Below are positions 27,207 to 41,079 of a DNA stretch of 64,000 bases, piece by piece (within the stretch, counting starts at the first letter, position 1; the number at the start of each line of letters is the position of its first letter). Below the pieces are notes generated by a model. That model saw only the letters and a program-made list of their open reading frames with translations. It was not told the origin of the DNA and did no database searches. A program made the position numbers and the translations under genes. Origin of the DNA: Aristolochia californica (lineage: Eukaryota; Streptophyta; Magnoliopsida; Piperales; Aristolochiaceae); NCBI GenBank assembly GCA_029961685.1, contig JARWKL010000001.1, positions 25,928,295 to 25,992,294 of the forward strand, given 5' to 3'.

Positions 27207-30200
27207 GTGAACGTGCGGTGGGATATTTACGCGAGTCAAACAAGCTATTATTTTGCCCATTTACAAAAAGTTGACCTAACATTCTTAGATGATTGTATTG
27301 TTATTTGTCTTTCTTAACGGGCTATATTACCCTAAGAAATGGCTTATAGATTGGGAGTCAACGCTCAATTAAAAAACCTCGTCTCCTCCTTTTCCCAAAG
27401 ATTGCAAAACCTGATGTATAAAAACTAAAAAGAGCTTACAATCCCTAAAAATTACATACACTCTTGGGAATTATCTCTCTCCACATTTGTGGGTTGTGCA
27501 TTTCCATTTTAGGTGTACTCTGTTTTCTAAAATCAAAACTTTGTGTTTTCGCTCTCCGTTCATCCCGTAAACTAAAAAGGCAAATAGATCACAACAAAAT
27601 GAATATTTTAGAGTTTATGTATGGAAAAAATTTAAAACAATAACAAATGTAAGTAAAGAAAATTTATTCACACATCACAAATGAACACAAAAGTTTCGTT
27701 GTCCAAGTTTGGGAACTTCCACTAGTTCAACCCTAAGAGCTTGGAATTTTATAAGGAAGAGATTTATTCCACACATGCTTCAAGAATGGATATGCATGAT
27801 TGTAACATGTTAAAGATGCAAATCACCTATGGATCCAAACCTTTTAAAGAGAATAACAAACGCTCATTAAATTCTCAAGTGAACAATGCGGTGGGATATT
27901 TACCTGAGTCAAACAAGCCATTATTTTTCCCTTTTACAAAAAGTTGACCTAACAATCATAGATGATTGTAAAGTGATTTATCATATGTAATGGGCTATAG
28001 TACCCTAAAAATGGCATACGGATTGGGAGTCAACACTCAGTTAAAAATCCCTTGCCTCCTTGTCCCAATGATTGCAAAACATGATATATAAAAACAAAAA
28101 AGAGCTTACAATCCCTAAAAAATACGAAAACTCTTTTGAATTATCTCTCTCTATATTTTTGCACTTTTTATTTCCATTTTAGACGTTCTATTTTTTCTTA
28201 AAGCAAAACTTTGAGTTTTCACTCTCCCTTCATCCCGTAAACGAAAAAGGCAAATAAATCAGAAAAAAATGAAAATTTTAGAGTTTATGTTAGGAAAAAA
28301 TTAAAAACAATAAAAATTGTAAGTAAGGAAAATTTATTCACACACCAAAAATGAACACAAAAGTTGTGGTTCAAGTTTGGGAAATTCCACTAGTTCAACC
28401 CTTACAACTTGGAATTTTGTAAGAAAGAGATTTCTTCCACTTATGCTTTAAAAATGGATAAGCATTCTTGAAACATGTTAAAGATAAAAATCACATATGG
28501 ATCCAAATGTTAAAAAGAGAACAACAAACACTCATTAAATTTTGAAGTGAACGTACGATGAGATATTTACCTGAGTCAAACAAGCCATTATTTTGCCCAT
28601 TTACAAAAAGCTGACCTAACAATCATAGATGATTGTAAAGTGATTTATCTTGCTTAACGGGCTATATTACCATAAGAAATGTCTTATGGATTGGGAGTCA
28701 ACACTCAGTTAAAAATCCTCCGTCTCCCCCTTTTCCAAACGATTGCAAAACCTGATATATAAAAACTATAAACAACTTACAATCCCTAAAAATTACATAC
28801 ACTCTTTGGAATTATCTCTCTCTACATTTTTGGATTGTGCATTTCTATTTTAGATATACACTATTCTCTTAAATCAAAACTATGAGTTTTCGCTCTCCCT
28901 TCATCCCGTAAACCAAAAAGTCAAATAGATCACAACAAGATGAAAATTTGAGAGTTTATTTTGGAAAAAAATTAAAACAATAAAAAATGTAAGTAAATAA
29001 AATTTATTCACACACCACAAATGAACAAAAAAGTTTTGTCGTCCAAGTTTTTGAAATTCCACTAGTTCTACCCTTACAGCTTGGAATTTTATAAGAAAGA
29101 GATTTCTACCACACATGCTTGAAAAATGGATATGCATGCTTGTAACATGTTAAAGATGCAAATCACCTATGGATCCAAACCTTTTAAAGAGAATAACAAA
29201 CGCTCATTAAATTCTCAAGTTAACGTGCAGTGGAATATTTACCCGAGTCAAACAAGCCATTATTTTTTCCATTTAAAAAAATTTTACCTAAGAATCACAG
29301 ATGATGGTAATGTGATTTATCTTGCTTAACGGGCTATATTACCCTAACAAATGGCTTATGGATTGGGAGTCAATACTCAGTTAAAAATCTCCCGTCTCCC
29401 CTTTTTCGCGAAGATTGCAAAACCTGATATAAAAAAAACTAAAAACAGCTTTCAATCCCTATAAATTATATACACTCTTTGGAATTATCTCTCTCTACAT
29501 TTTTGGATTGTGCATTTCCATTTTAGATGTATTCTGTTTTCTTAAATCAAAGCTTTGAGTTTTCAGTATCCCTTCATCCCGTAAACAAAAAAGACATATA
29601 GATCACAACAAAATGAAAATTTTAGAGTTTATGTATGGTAAAAATTTAAAACAATAACAAATGTAAAAAAAATTTATTCACACACCACAAATGAACACAA
29701 AAGTTTTTTTGTCCAATTTTGGGAAATTCCACTAGTTCAACCCTAACGCTTGGAATTTTATAATAAAGAGATTTCTTCCACACATGCTTTAAAAATGGAT
29801 ATGCATGCTTGTAACATGTTAAATATGCAAATCACCTATGGATCCAAACCTTTTAAAGAGAATAACAAACGCTCACTAAATTCTCAAGTGAATGTCCGGT
29901 GGGATATTTACCCGAGTCAAACAAGCCATTATTTTTCCTTTTACAAAAAGATGACCTAACAATCATAAATGATTGTAAAGTGATTTATCATACGTAATGG
30001 GCTGTAGTACCCTAAGTAAGAAATGGCTTACGGATTGGGTGTCAACACTCAGTTAAAAATCCCCTGCCTCCCCCTTGTCCCGACGATTGCAAAACCTGAT
30101 ATATAAAAACTAAAAAGACCTTACAATCCCTAAAAATTACAGACACTATTTGGAATTATTTCTCTCTACATTTTTGCATTGTGCATTTCTATTTTAGATG

Positions 30201-33200
30201 TACTCTTTTTTCTTAAATGAAAATTTTGAGTTTTCGCTCTCCCTTCATCCTGTAACCCCAAAAGGCAAATAGATCCCAACAAAATGAAAATTTTAGAGTT
30301 TGTGTATGGAAAAAACTTTAAAAAATAACAAATGTAAGTAAGGAAAATTTATTCACACACGACAATGAACACAAAAGTTTTGTGGTCCAACTTTTGGAAA
30401 TTCCACTAGTTCAACCCTAACAGCTTGGAATATTATAAGAAAGAGATTTCAGCCACTTATGCTTTAAAATTGATAAGCATTCTTGAAAAATGTTAAAGAT
30501 GCAAATCACATATGGATCCAAATCATTTAAAGAGAATAGCAATCGCTCATTAAATTCTGAAGTGAATGTGCAATGAGATATTTACCTGAGTCAAACAAGC
30601 CATTATTTTGCCCATTTACAAAAAGCTGACATAACAATCATAGATGATTGTAAAGTGATTTATCGTGCAAAACGGGCTATATTACCCTAAGAATTGGCTT
30701 ATGGATTGGGAGTCAACACTCAGTTAAAAATCCCCTGCCTCCCCCTTTTCCCGACGATTGCAAAACCTGATATATAAAAACTTAAAAAAGCATACAATCC
30801 CTAAAAATTACTGACACTCTTTGGAATTATCTCTCTCAAAATTTGTGCATTTTGCATTTCATTTTAGATGTACTCTTTTTTCTTCAATCAAAACTTTGAG
30901 TTTTCGCTCTCGCTTCATCCTGTAAATGTAAAAGGCAATAGATCACAAAAAATTGAAAATTTAGAGTTTATGTATGGAGAAAATTTAAAACAATAACAAA
31001 TGTAAGTAAATAAAATTTATTCACACACCACAAATGAAGACAAAAGTTTTGTTGTCATGATTGGGGAAATTCCACTACTTCAACCCTAACAGGTTGGAGT
31101 TTTGTAAGAAAGAGATTTCTTCCACACAAACCTTAAAAATGGATATGCATGATTGAAACATGTTAAAGATGCAAATCACCTATGGATCCAAACCTTTTAA
31201 AGAGAATAACAAACGCTAATAAAAATTATCAAGTGAACGTGCGGTGGGATATTTAGCCGAGTCAAACAAGCCATTATTTTGACCATTTACAAAAAGTTGA
31301 CCCAAAAATCATCGATGATTGTAAAGTGATTTATCATGCGTCACAGGCTATATTACCCTAAGAAATGGCTTATGGATTAGGAATCAACACTCAGGTTAAA
31401 AATCCACCGCCTCCCCCTTTTCCCGACGATTGCAAAACCAGATATATAAAAAAATAAAAAGAGCTTACAATCCCTAAAAATTATAGACACTCTTTGGAAT
31501 TATCTCTCTCTACATTTGTGCATTGTGCATTTCCATTTTAGATGTAATCTTTTTTCTTAAATTAAAACATTGAGTTTTCGTTCTCCCTTCATTTTGTAAA
31601 CCAAAAAGGTAAATTGATCACCACAAAATGAAAATTTTAGAGTTTATTTCTGGAAAAAATTTAAAACAATAAAAAATTATGTAAAGAAAGTTTATTCACA
31701 CACCACAAATGAACACAAAAAGTTTTGTTGTCCAAGTTTGGGAAATTCCACTAGTTCAACCCTTACAGCTTTGAATTTTATAAGAAAGACATTTCTACCA
31801 CACATGCTTTAAAAATGGATATGCATGCTTTTAACATGTTAAATATGCAAATTACCTATGGATCCAAACATTTGAAAGAGAATAACAAACGCTCATTAAA
31901 TTCTCAAGTGAACCTGCGGTGGGATATTTAACAGAGTCATCCAAGCCATTATTTGGCCCTTTTACAAAAAGCTGACCTAACAATCATGGAAGATTGTACA
32001 GTGATTTATCGTGCGTAATGAGCTATAGTACCCTAGGAAATGGCTTACGGATAGGGAGTCAACACTCAGTTAAAAATCCCCCGCCTCCCCCTTTTCCCGA
32101 CGATAGCAAAACCTGATATATAAAAACTAAAAAGAGCTTACAATCCCTAAAAATTTCAGACACTCTTTGGAATTATCTCTCTCTACATTGTTGCATTGTG
32201 CATTTCCATTTTAAATGTAGTATTTTTTCTTAAATCAAAACATTGAATTTTCTCTTACCCTTAATCCCTTAACCAAAAAGGCAAATAGATCACAACAAAA
32301 TGAAAATTTTAGAGTTTATGTATCAAAAAAATTTAAAACAATAACAAATGTAAGTAAAGAGAATTTATTCAGACACCACCAATGAACACAAAAGTTTTGT
32401 TGTCCAAGTTTGTGAAATTCCACTAGATCAACCCTAACAGCTTGGAATTTTATAACAAAGAGATTTCTTCCAAACATGCTTTAAAAATGGATATGGATGC
32501 TTGTAACATGTTAAAGATGCAAATCACATATGGATGCAAACCTTTTAAAGAGAATAACAAAATCTTATTAAATTCTCAAGTGAACGTGCGGTGGGATATA
32601 TACCTGAGTCAAACAAGCCATTATTTTGCCCATTTACAACAAGTTGACCAAACAATCATAGATGATTTTAAAGTGATTTATCGTGCGTAATGGGCTATAT
32701 TACTCTAAGAAATGGCTTATGGATTGCTAGTCAATACTCAGTTAAAAATCCCATTCCTCCACCTTTTCCCGACGATTGCAAAACCTGATATATAAAAACT
32801 AAAAAGACCTTACAATCCCTAAAAATTACAGACACTCTTTGGAATTATCTCCCTCTACATTTGTGCATTGTCAATTTCCATTTTAGATGTCCTCTTTCTT
32901 CTTCAATCAAAACTTTACATTTTCACACTCCCTTCATTCCGTAAACAAAAAATGCAAATTGATCACAACAAATTGAAAATTTTAGACATTATGTGAGGAA
33001 AAAATTTAAAACAATAACAAATGTTGGTAAAGAAAATTTATTCACACACCACTAATGAATACAAATGTTTTGTTGTCCAAGTTTTGGAAATTCCACTAGT
33101 TCAACCCTAACAGCTTGGAATTTTATAAGAAAGAGATTTCTACCCCACATGCTTTAAAAATGGATATGCATGCTTGAAACATGTTAAAGATGCAAATCAC

Positions 33201-36108
33201 CAATGGATCCAAACTTTTTAAAGAGAATAACAAATGCTCATTAAATTCTCATGTCAACGTGTGGTGGGATAGTTACCCGAGTCCAACAAGCCATTATTTT
33301 GCCCATTAACAAAAATTTGACCTAACAATCATAGATTATTGCAAAATGATTTATCATGCGTAACGGGCTATATTACCCTATGAAATGGCTTACGGATTCG
33401 GAGTCAACACTCAGTTAAAAATCCCCTACCATCCCCTTTTCCCGACGATTGCAAAACCCTAAAATTACAAAATAAAAAGAGCTTAAAATCCCAAAAAAAC
33501 TATGGACACTCTTTGGAATTCTCTCTCTCTACATTTGTGGATTGTGCATTTGAATTTTAGATGTACTCTTTTTTCTTAAATCAAAACTTTGAGTTTTTCG
33601 CTCTCCCTAAATCCCATAATCCAAAAAAGCAAATAGATCACAACAAAATGAAAATTTTAGAGTTTATGTATGGAAAAAAATTGAAAAATTAACAAATGTA
33701 AGTAAAGAAAATTTATTCACACACCACAAATGAACACAAAAGCTTTGTTGTTCAAGTTTAGGAAATTCCACTTGTTCAACCCTAATAGCTTGGAAGTTTA
33801 TAAGAAAGAGATTTCTTCCACATATGCTTTAAAAATGGATATGCATGCTTGAAACATGTTAAAGATTCAAATCCAATATGGATCCAAACCTTTTAAAGAG
33901 ATTAACAAACGCTCATTAAATTCTCAAGTGAACGTGCGGTGGGATAATTATCGGAATCAAACAAGCCATTATTTTACCCATTTAAAAAATGTTGACTTAA
34001 AAATCATAGATGATTATAAAGTGATTTATCTTGTGTAACGGGCTATAGTACCCTTACAAAAGGCTTATGGATTGGGAGCAACACTCAGTTAAAAATCCCC
34101 TGCCTCCCCTTTTTCCCGATGATTGTAAAACCTGATATATAAAAACTAAAAAGAGTGTACAATCCCTAAAAATTACATACACTCTTTTGAATTATCTCTC
34201 TATACATTTGTGCATTGTACATTTCCATTTTAGATGTACTCTTTTTTCTTAAATCAAAACTTTGAGTTTTCACTCTCCCTTTATCCCGTAAACAAAAAAG
34301 GCAAATAAATCACAACAAAATAAAAATTTTAGAGTTTATGTATGGAAAAAATTTAAAACAATAACAAATGTAAGTAAGGAAAATTTATTCACACACCACA
34401 AATGAACACAAAATTTTTGTTGTCCAAGTTTGGGTAATTCCTCTAGCTCAACCCTAACAGCTTGGAATTTTATAAGAAAGAGATTTCTTCCACATGAGCT
34501 TTAAAAATGGATACGCATGCTTGAAACATGTTAAAGATGCAAATCACATATGGATCCAAAACTTTTAAAAATAATAACAAACGCTTATTAAATTCTCAAG
34601 TGAACGTGCAGTGGGATATTTACAGGAGTCAAACAAGCCATTATTTTTCCCTTTAACAAAAAGCAGACCTAACCATCATAGATGATTTTAAAGTGATTTA
34701 TCATGCGTAATGGGCTATATTACCCTAAGAAATGGCTTATGGATTGGAGTCAACACTTAGTTAAAAATCCCCGGACTCCCCCTTTTCCTGACAATTGCAA
34801 AACCTGATATATAAACACTAAAAAGAGCTTACATTTCCTAAAAATTGCAAACACTCTTTGGAATTATCTCTCTCTACATTTGTGCATTGTCCATTTCTAT
34901 TTTAGATTTACTCTTTTTTATTAAATCAAAACTTTATGTTTTCGCGCTCCCTTCACGCTGTAAACGAAAAAGGCAAAGAGATCACAGCAAAATGAAAATT
35001 TAAGAGTTTAAGTGTGGAAAAAATTTAAAACAATACCAAATGTAAGAAAAGAAAATTTAGTCGCACACCACAAATGAACACAAAAGTTTTGCTTTCCAAG
35101 TTTGGAAAATTCCACTAGTTCAACCCTAACAACTTGGAATTTTATAAGATAGAGATTTCTTCCACACTTGCTTTAAAAATGGATATGCATGCTTGAAACA
35201 TGTTAAAGATGCAAATCACCTATGGATCCAAACCTTTTAAAGGGAATAACAAACGCTCATTAAATTCTCAAGTGAACGTGCGGTGGGATATTTACCCAAG
35301 TCAAACAAGCAATTATTTTACCCTTTCACAAAAAGTTGACCTAACAATCACAGATGATTGTACAGTCATTTATCGTGCGTAACGGGCTATAGTACCCTAA
35401 GAAATAGCTTACGGATTGGGAGTCAACACTCAGTTTCAAATCCCCGCCTCCCCCTTTTCCCAACGATTGTAAAACCTGATATATAAAAACTAAAAAAAGC
35501 TTACATTCCCTAAAAATTACAGACACGCTTTTGAATTATCTCTCTCTACATTGTTGAATTGTGCATTTCCATTTTAAATGTACAATTTTTTCTTAAATCA
35601 AAACTTTGAGTTTTCTCTTTCCCTTAATCCCTTAACCAAAAAGGCAAATAGATCACAACAAAATGAAATTTTTGGAGTTTATGTATGGAAAAAATTTAAA
35701 ACAATAACAAATGTAAGTAAAGAGAATTTATTCATAGAACACGAATGAACACAAAAGTTTTGTTGTCCAAGTTTGTGAAATTCCACTAGATCAGCCCTAA
35801 CAGCTTGGAATTTTATAAGAAAGAGATTTCTTCCAAATAAGCTTTAAAAATGGATATGCATGATTGAAACAGCTTAAAGATGCAAATAATCTATGGATGC
35901 AAACCTTTTAAAGAGAATCACAAACGCTCATTAAATTTGCAAGTGAATGAACGTGCGGTGGGATATTTCCCCGAGTCACACAAGCCATTATTTTGCCCTT
36001 TTACAAAAAGCTGACCTAACAATCATAGATGATTGTACAATGATTTATCGTGCGTAACAGGCTATTTTACCCTAAGAAATGGCTTACGGATTGGGAGTCA
36101 ACACTCAG

Positions 36109-36780
36109 TTAAAAATCCCCCACCTCCCCCTTTTCCCGACGATTGCAAAACCTGATATATAAAAACTAAAAAGAGTTCACAATCCCTAAAAATTACAGAC
36201 ACTGTTATGAATTATCTCTTTCTACATTTGTGCATTGTGAATTTCCATTTTATACGTACTATTTTTTCTAAATTCAAATGTTTGAGTTTTCGCTCTCTCT
36301 TCATCCTGTAAACCAAAAAGGCAAATAGATCACAAAAAAATGAAAATTTTAGAGTTAATGTATGGAAAAAATTTAAAACAATAACAAATTTAAAAAAAAA
36401 AATTTATTCACACACCACAAATGAACAAAAAAGTTTTGTTGTTAGGGTTTGGGAAATTTCACTAGTTCAACCTGAATAGCTTGGAGTTTTATAAGAAAGC
36501 GATTTCTTCCACACATGCTTTAAAAATTTATATGCATGCTTGAAACTTCATAAAGATGCAAATCACCTTTGGATCCAAACCTTTTAAAGAGAATAGCAAA
36601 TGCTCATTAAATTCTCAAGTGAACGTGCGGTGGGATATTTGCCTGAGTCAAACAAGCCATTATTTTGCCCATTTATAAAAAGTTGACCTAACAATTATAG
36701 ATGATTGTAATGTGATTTATCCTACTTAATGGGTTATATTACCCTAAGAAATGCCTTATGGATTGGGAGTCAACACTCAG
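36109..36780. repeat. Representative satellite monomer (672 bp)
   Basis: One complete monomer, chosen to show the anatomy. It opens with TTAAAAATCC, followed by a C-rich tract (about 36116-36138) that on the other strand reads as G-runs. A TATATAAA box follows at 36156-36163, then a CT-rich block near TATCTCTTTCTACATTTGTG, then A-rich sequence. A BamHI-type GGATCC lies at 36571-36576 and is present in nearly every monomer. Near the end, the motif AATCATAGATGATT is a 6-bp inverted repeat with a 2-nt centre in most copies; here it carries a substitution. The unit closes with CAACACTCAG. The start point is arbitrary because the repeat is tandem. I found no obvious internal sub-repeat of about 168 or 336 bp by reading. 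Confidence 0.9.
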
Positions 36781-39008
36781 TTAAAAATCCCCCATCTCCC
36801 CCTTTTCCCGATGATTGCAAAACCTGATATATAGAAACTAAAAAGATTTACAATCCGTAAAAATTACAGACACTCTTTGGAATTATTTCTTTCTACATTT
36901 TTGTATTGTGCATTTCAATTTTATATGTACTCTTTTTTCTTAATTCAAAACTTTGATTTTTCTCTCTCCCTTCATCCCGTAAACAAAAAACGCAAATAGA
37001 TCACAACAAAATAAAAATTTTAGAGTTTATGTATGGAAAAAATTTTAAAAAATAACAAATGTAAGTAAATAAAATTTATTCACACACCAAAAATGAACAC
37101 AAAAGTTTTGTTATCCAAGTTTGGGAAAATCCACTAGTTCAACCCTAACAGCTTGGAATTTTATAAGATAGAAATTTCTTCCACATAAGCTTTAAAAATG
37201 GATATGCCTTCTTGAAACATGTAAAATATGCAAATCACATATGGATCTAAACCTTTTAAATAGAATAACAAAAACTCTTTAAATTCTCAAGTGAACATTT
37301 GTGGGATATTTACATGAGTCAAAAAAGCCATTATTTTGCCCATTTACAAAAAGCTGACCTAACAATCACTAATGATTGTAAAGTGATTTATCGTACGTAA
37401 TGGGCTATATTACCCTAAGAAATGGCTTATGGATTGGGATTCAACACTCAGTTAAAAATCCCCTGTCTCCCCCTTTTCCAAACGATTCCAAAACCTGATA
37501 TATAGAAACTAAAAAGAGTTTACAATCCCTAAAAATTACAGACACTCTTAGGAATTTTTTCTATCTACATTTGTGTATTGTACATTTCCATTTTATATGT
37601 ACTCTTTTTTCTTAATTCAAAACTTTGAGTTTTCTCTCTCCCTTCATCCCGTAAACCAAAAAGGCAAATAGATCACAACAAAATGAAAACTTTAGAATTT
37701 ATGATTGGAAAAAATTTAAAACAATAACAAAAGTAAGTGAATAAAATTTAATCACACACCACAAATGAACACAAAAGTTTTATTGTCCAAGTTTGGGAAA
37801 TTCCACTAGTTCAACCATAACAGCTTAGAATTTTATAAGATAGAGATTTCTTTCACATAAGCTTTAAAACTAGATATGCCTTCTTGAAAAATGTTAAATA
37901 TGAAAATCACATATGGATCTAAACCTTTTAAAGAGAATAACAAAAGCTCGTTAAATTCTCAAGTGAACATGCCTGGGATATTTACACGAGTCAAACTAGC
38001 CATTATTTTGCCCATTTACAAAAACCTGACCTAAATATCACAAATGAATGTAAAGTGATTTATCGTACGTAATGGGCTATATTACCCTAAGAAATGGCTT
38101 ATGGATTGGGATTCAACACTCAGTTAAAAATCCTTTGCCTCCCATTTTTCCCGTCGATTGCAAAACCTGATATATAAAAACTAAAAAGAGCTTACAATCC
38201 CTAAAAATTACGAACACTCTTTGGAAATATCTCTCTCTAAATTTGTGCATTTTCCATTTCAATTTTAGAAGTACTCTTTTTTCTTAAATCAAAACTTTGA
38301 GTTTTCACGCTCCCTTCTTGCCGTAAACGAAAAAGGCAAATTGATCACAACAAAAAGAAAATTTTAGAGTTTATGTGTGGAAAAAATTTAAAACAATAAC
38401 AAATGTAAGTAAAGAAAATTTATTCACACACCACCAACGAACACAAAATTTTTGTTGTCCAAGTTTGGGAAATTCCACTAGTTCAACCCTAACAGCTTGG
38501 AATTTTATAAGAAAGAGATTTCTTCCACACATGCTTTAAAAATGGATATGCATGCTTGAAACATGTTAAAGAAGAAAATCACCTATGGATCCAAACCTTT
38601 TAAAGAGAAGAACAAACGCTCATTAAATTCTCAAGTGAACGTGCGGTGGGATATTTACCCGAGTCAAACAAGCCATTATTTTGTCCTATACAAAAAGTTG
38701 ACCTAATAATCATAGATGATTGTACAGGGATTTATCGTGCAAAACGGGCTATATTACCCTAAGAATTGGCTTATGGATTTGGAGTAAATACACAGTTAAA
38801 AATCCCTCGCCTCCCCCTTTTCCTGACCATTGCAAAACCTGATATATAAAAACTTAAAAAAGCTTACAATCCCTAAAAATTACAGACACTCTTTGAAATT
38901 ATCTCTCTCTAAATTTGTGCATTATGCATTTCATTTTAGATGTACTCTTTTTTCTTCAATCAAAAATTTGAGTTTTCGCTCTCCCTTCATCCTATAAACC
39001 AAAAAGGC

Positions 39009-39009
39009 A
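39009..39009. repeat. Shortened monomer: about 80-90-bp deletion
   Basis: AAAAAGGCA is followed directly by CCACAAATGAAGAC. The segment that normally carries GATCACAACAAAATG through TTTATTCACACA is missing. The paired monomer near 31000 has it, and the block offset drops from about 8072 to 7990 across this point, which gives an independent size of about 82 bp. Confidence 0.8.
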
Positions 39010-40187
39010 CCACAAATGAAGACAAAAGTTTTGTTGTCATGGTTTGGGAAATTCCACTAGTTGAATCCAAACAACTTGGAGTTTTCTAAGAAAGAGATTT
39101 CTTCCACACAAACTTAAAAAATGGATATGCATGCTTGAAGCATGTTAAAGAAGCAAATCACCTATGGATCCAAACCTTTTAAAGAGAATAACAAACGCTC
39201 ATTAAATACTCAAGTGAACGTGCGGTGGGATATTTAGCCAAGTCAAACAAGCCATTATTTTGACCATTTACATGTAGTTGACTTAACAACCATTGATGAT
39301 TGTAAATTGATTTATCATGCGTAAGGGCTATATTACCCTAAGAAATGGCTTATGGATTCGGAATCAACACTCAGGTTAAAAATCCACCGCCTCCCCCTTT
39401 TCCCGACGATTGGAAAACCAGATATCTAAAAAATAAAAAGAGCTTACAATCCCTAAAAATTATAGGCACTCTTTGGAATTATCTCTCTCTACATTTGTGC
39501 ATTGTGCATTTCCATTTTAGATGTACTCTTTTTTCTTAAATCAAAACATTGAGTTTTCGCTCTCCCTTCATCCTGTAAACCAAAAAGGCAAATAGATCAC
39601 AACAAAATGAAAATTTTTGAGTTTATGTCTGGAAAAAATTTAGAACAATAACAAATGTAAATAAAGAAAATTTATTCACACACCACAAATGAGCACAAAA
39701 GTTTTGTTGTCCAAGTTTTGGAAATTCCACTACTTCAACCCTAAGAGCTGTGAATTTTATAAGAAATTCATTTCTTCCACACATGCTTTAAAAATGGATA
39801 TGCATGCTTGTAACATGTTAAAGATGCAAATCTCCAATGGATCCAACCCTTTGAAAGAGAATAACAAACGCTCGTTAAATTATCAAGTGAATGTGCGGTG
39901 GGATATTTACCCGAGTCAAACAAGCCATTATTTTGCCCTTTTACAAAAAGCTGAACTAACAATTGATGTAAAATTTAGTTACATCGGCTTTAATACCTCT
40001 CAAGCGTACGAATCGTTCATGTAATCTAGCAGTAAGCGAGGGTCATATCCACAGGGAGGATTGAATTCTGTGTATTCTTCAGTCAACTAGCCTAACCAAA
40101 TATGATGAATTAATCTGAACTAAACACTAATTATATCCTAAATTATCAAGCAATAATCTAATTAACTACTTGCGCAATAGGAAACGT

Positions 40188-40486
40188 CAACTCTGGATTT
40201 TACCGTGATTCGTGCCTCTCTCGAGCGCCACGTAACCACGAATCCAGATTCTCAATCCTTGCGTCTAGCCCCTCTCTGACGCCTAGAGTTAATGACAAAG
40301 AGCGGATTAGAATAGAATGCAGAGAATCAATTTCCTATTGTGATGATGCTAAAATTATCAACTCTGGATTTTACCGTCATTCATGCCTCTCTCGAGCGCC
40401 ACGTAATCACGAATCCGATTTCTCAATCCTTGTGTCTAGCCACTCTCAGGCACATAGAGTGAAAGACAGAAATCAGATTAAAATAC
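40188..40486. repeat. Direct duplication inside the 3' LTR (about 125-bp arms, 171-bp period)
   Basis: Two arms begin CAACTCTGGATTTTACCGT at 40188 and 40359. Each continues through CTCTCTCGAGCGCCACGTAA, an AATCC motif and a TCAATCCTTG(C/T)GTCTAGCC motif before diverging. The same pair occurs in the other LTR at 49090 and 49261, so the duplication predates this insertion and belongs to the family's LTR. Confidence 0.88.
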
Positions 40487-41044
40487 CAAAATCCAACCTC
40501 AATTATAATCCTACCCTAATTAGCTAATTTAATCAAATATCCAGAAAGCAAATCTTAAATAAATATTAATTATCAAATCAGATTCAATTAACATTCAAAA
40601 CCTAAGTTCAAACCATATAAAAACTAAATTCAATAATGACGAATTACTCCCCTTCTTCCTCCTCTCGCTCGGGCAGCACCTCGTTCTCACGGGTGCTGCA
40701 ATTTCCCGAAATCAATGGCTTCGGGTTGGTAAGAGTGAGTGGCCGGAGGTAGAGAGGACGCCGGCGACGACGGTTAGAAGCCGATGGACGGAGCTAACAT
40801 CCGGCGAAGAGCGAAACAGAGCTGACGTTCTCTAACCGGCTCTCTCGAGTCTCGGTTGGAGTCGGAATGGCTCCGGGACTGGTCGGAATATGTGATAGAC
40901 GCCGGAGGATGGTCGGAAAGCGGGATTGGCACCGGAGAAGCCCTCTCGGATCACTTCTCGGCCTGGTGAGCGATGACTGTCGAACTCACCTCGACGGAGA
41001 CTCTCTCGAGTTCTCCTCGGGTTTGTTCTCGGTTGCTGGACGGC

Positions 41045-41079
41045 GGTGGATGATGGTGGATGACGGTGGACGACGGTGG
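41045..41079. repeat. 10-bp minisatellite in the 3' LTR
   Basis: There are three and a half units of about 10 bp: GGTGGATGAT, GGTGGATGAC, GGTGGACGAC and a final GGTGG. The matching tract in the other LTR starts at 49947. It produces low-complexity reading frames on both strands that should not be taken for genes. Confidence 0.85.

Larger units (their letters stand above)
1..39963. repeat. 672-bp satellite array, left arm (about 60 monomers)
   Basis: An uninterrupted head-to-tail tandem array. A landmark ending in GATTGGGAGTCAACACTCAG recurs at about 651, 1321, 1993, 2667, 3339, 4011, 4682, 5355 and 6028, giving a period of 670-674 bp, and continues to the Gypsy junction. All copies lie in the same orientation. 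The sequence is strongly AT-rich apart from one C-rich stretch per monomer. The array ends in mid-monomer at 39963, where the Gypsy LTR begins. Short reading frames of 60-111 codons recur on both strands, but each is the same stretch of monomer and is closed by stops in most copies, so I call no genes. The family is not one I recognise by name. The size equals about four nucleosome repeats, which is compatible with pericentromeric or subtelomeric heterochromatin, but nothing here decides the location. Confidence 0.97.
25875..39963. repeat. Satellite monomers right of block A', less regular
   Basis: About 21 monomers in the same phase and orientation. Long-range order is weaker here, but one block pair is clear: about 30664-31980 matches 38736-39963 at about 8.0 kb (12 monomers). 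Shared variants include TCGTGCAAAACGGGC, GAAGACAAAAGTTTTGTTGTCAT, CAGGTTAAAAATCCACCGCC and TTTGAAAGAGAATAAC. Adjacent monomers near 37170-37440 and 37850-38110 also share private variants (ATATGCCTTCTTG, GGATCTAAACC), pointing to an older single-unit duplication. Short deletions occur at 26436, 27206 and about 39009. No gene is seen. Confidence 0.8.

Noticed and set aside
26839..27282. A 147-codon minus-strand frame in the satellite.
   Set aside because: It stays open only because a 40-bp deletion at 27206 fuses two short satellite frames. No domain is seen.
1..39963. CRISPR array or other short-spacer repeat system.
   Set aside because: The whole 672-bp unit is repeated with gradual divergence, with no short identical repeat separated by unique spacers, and the setting is a plant genome.
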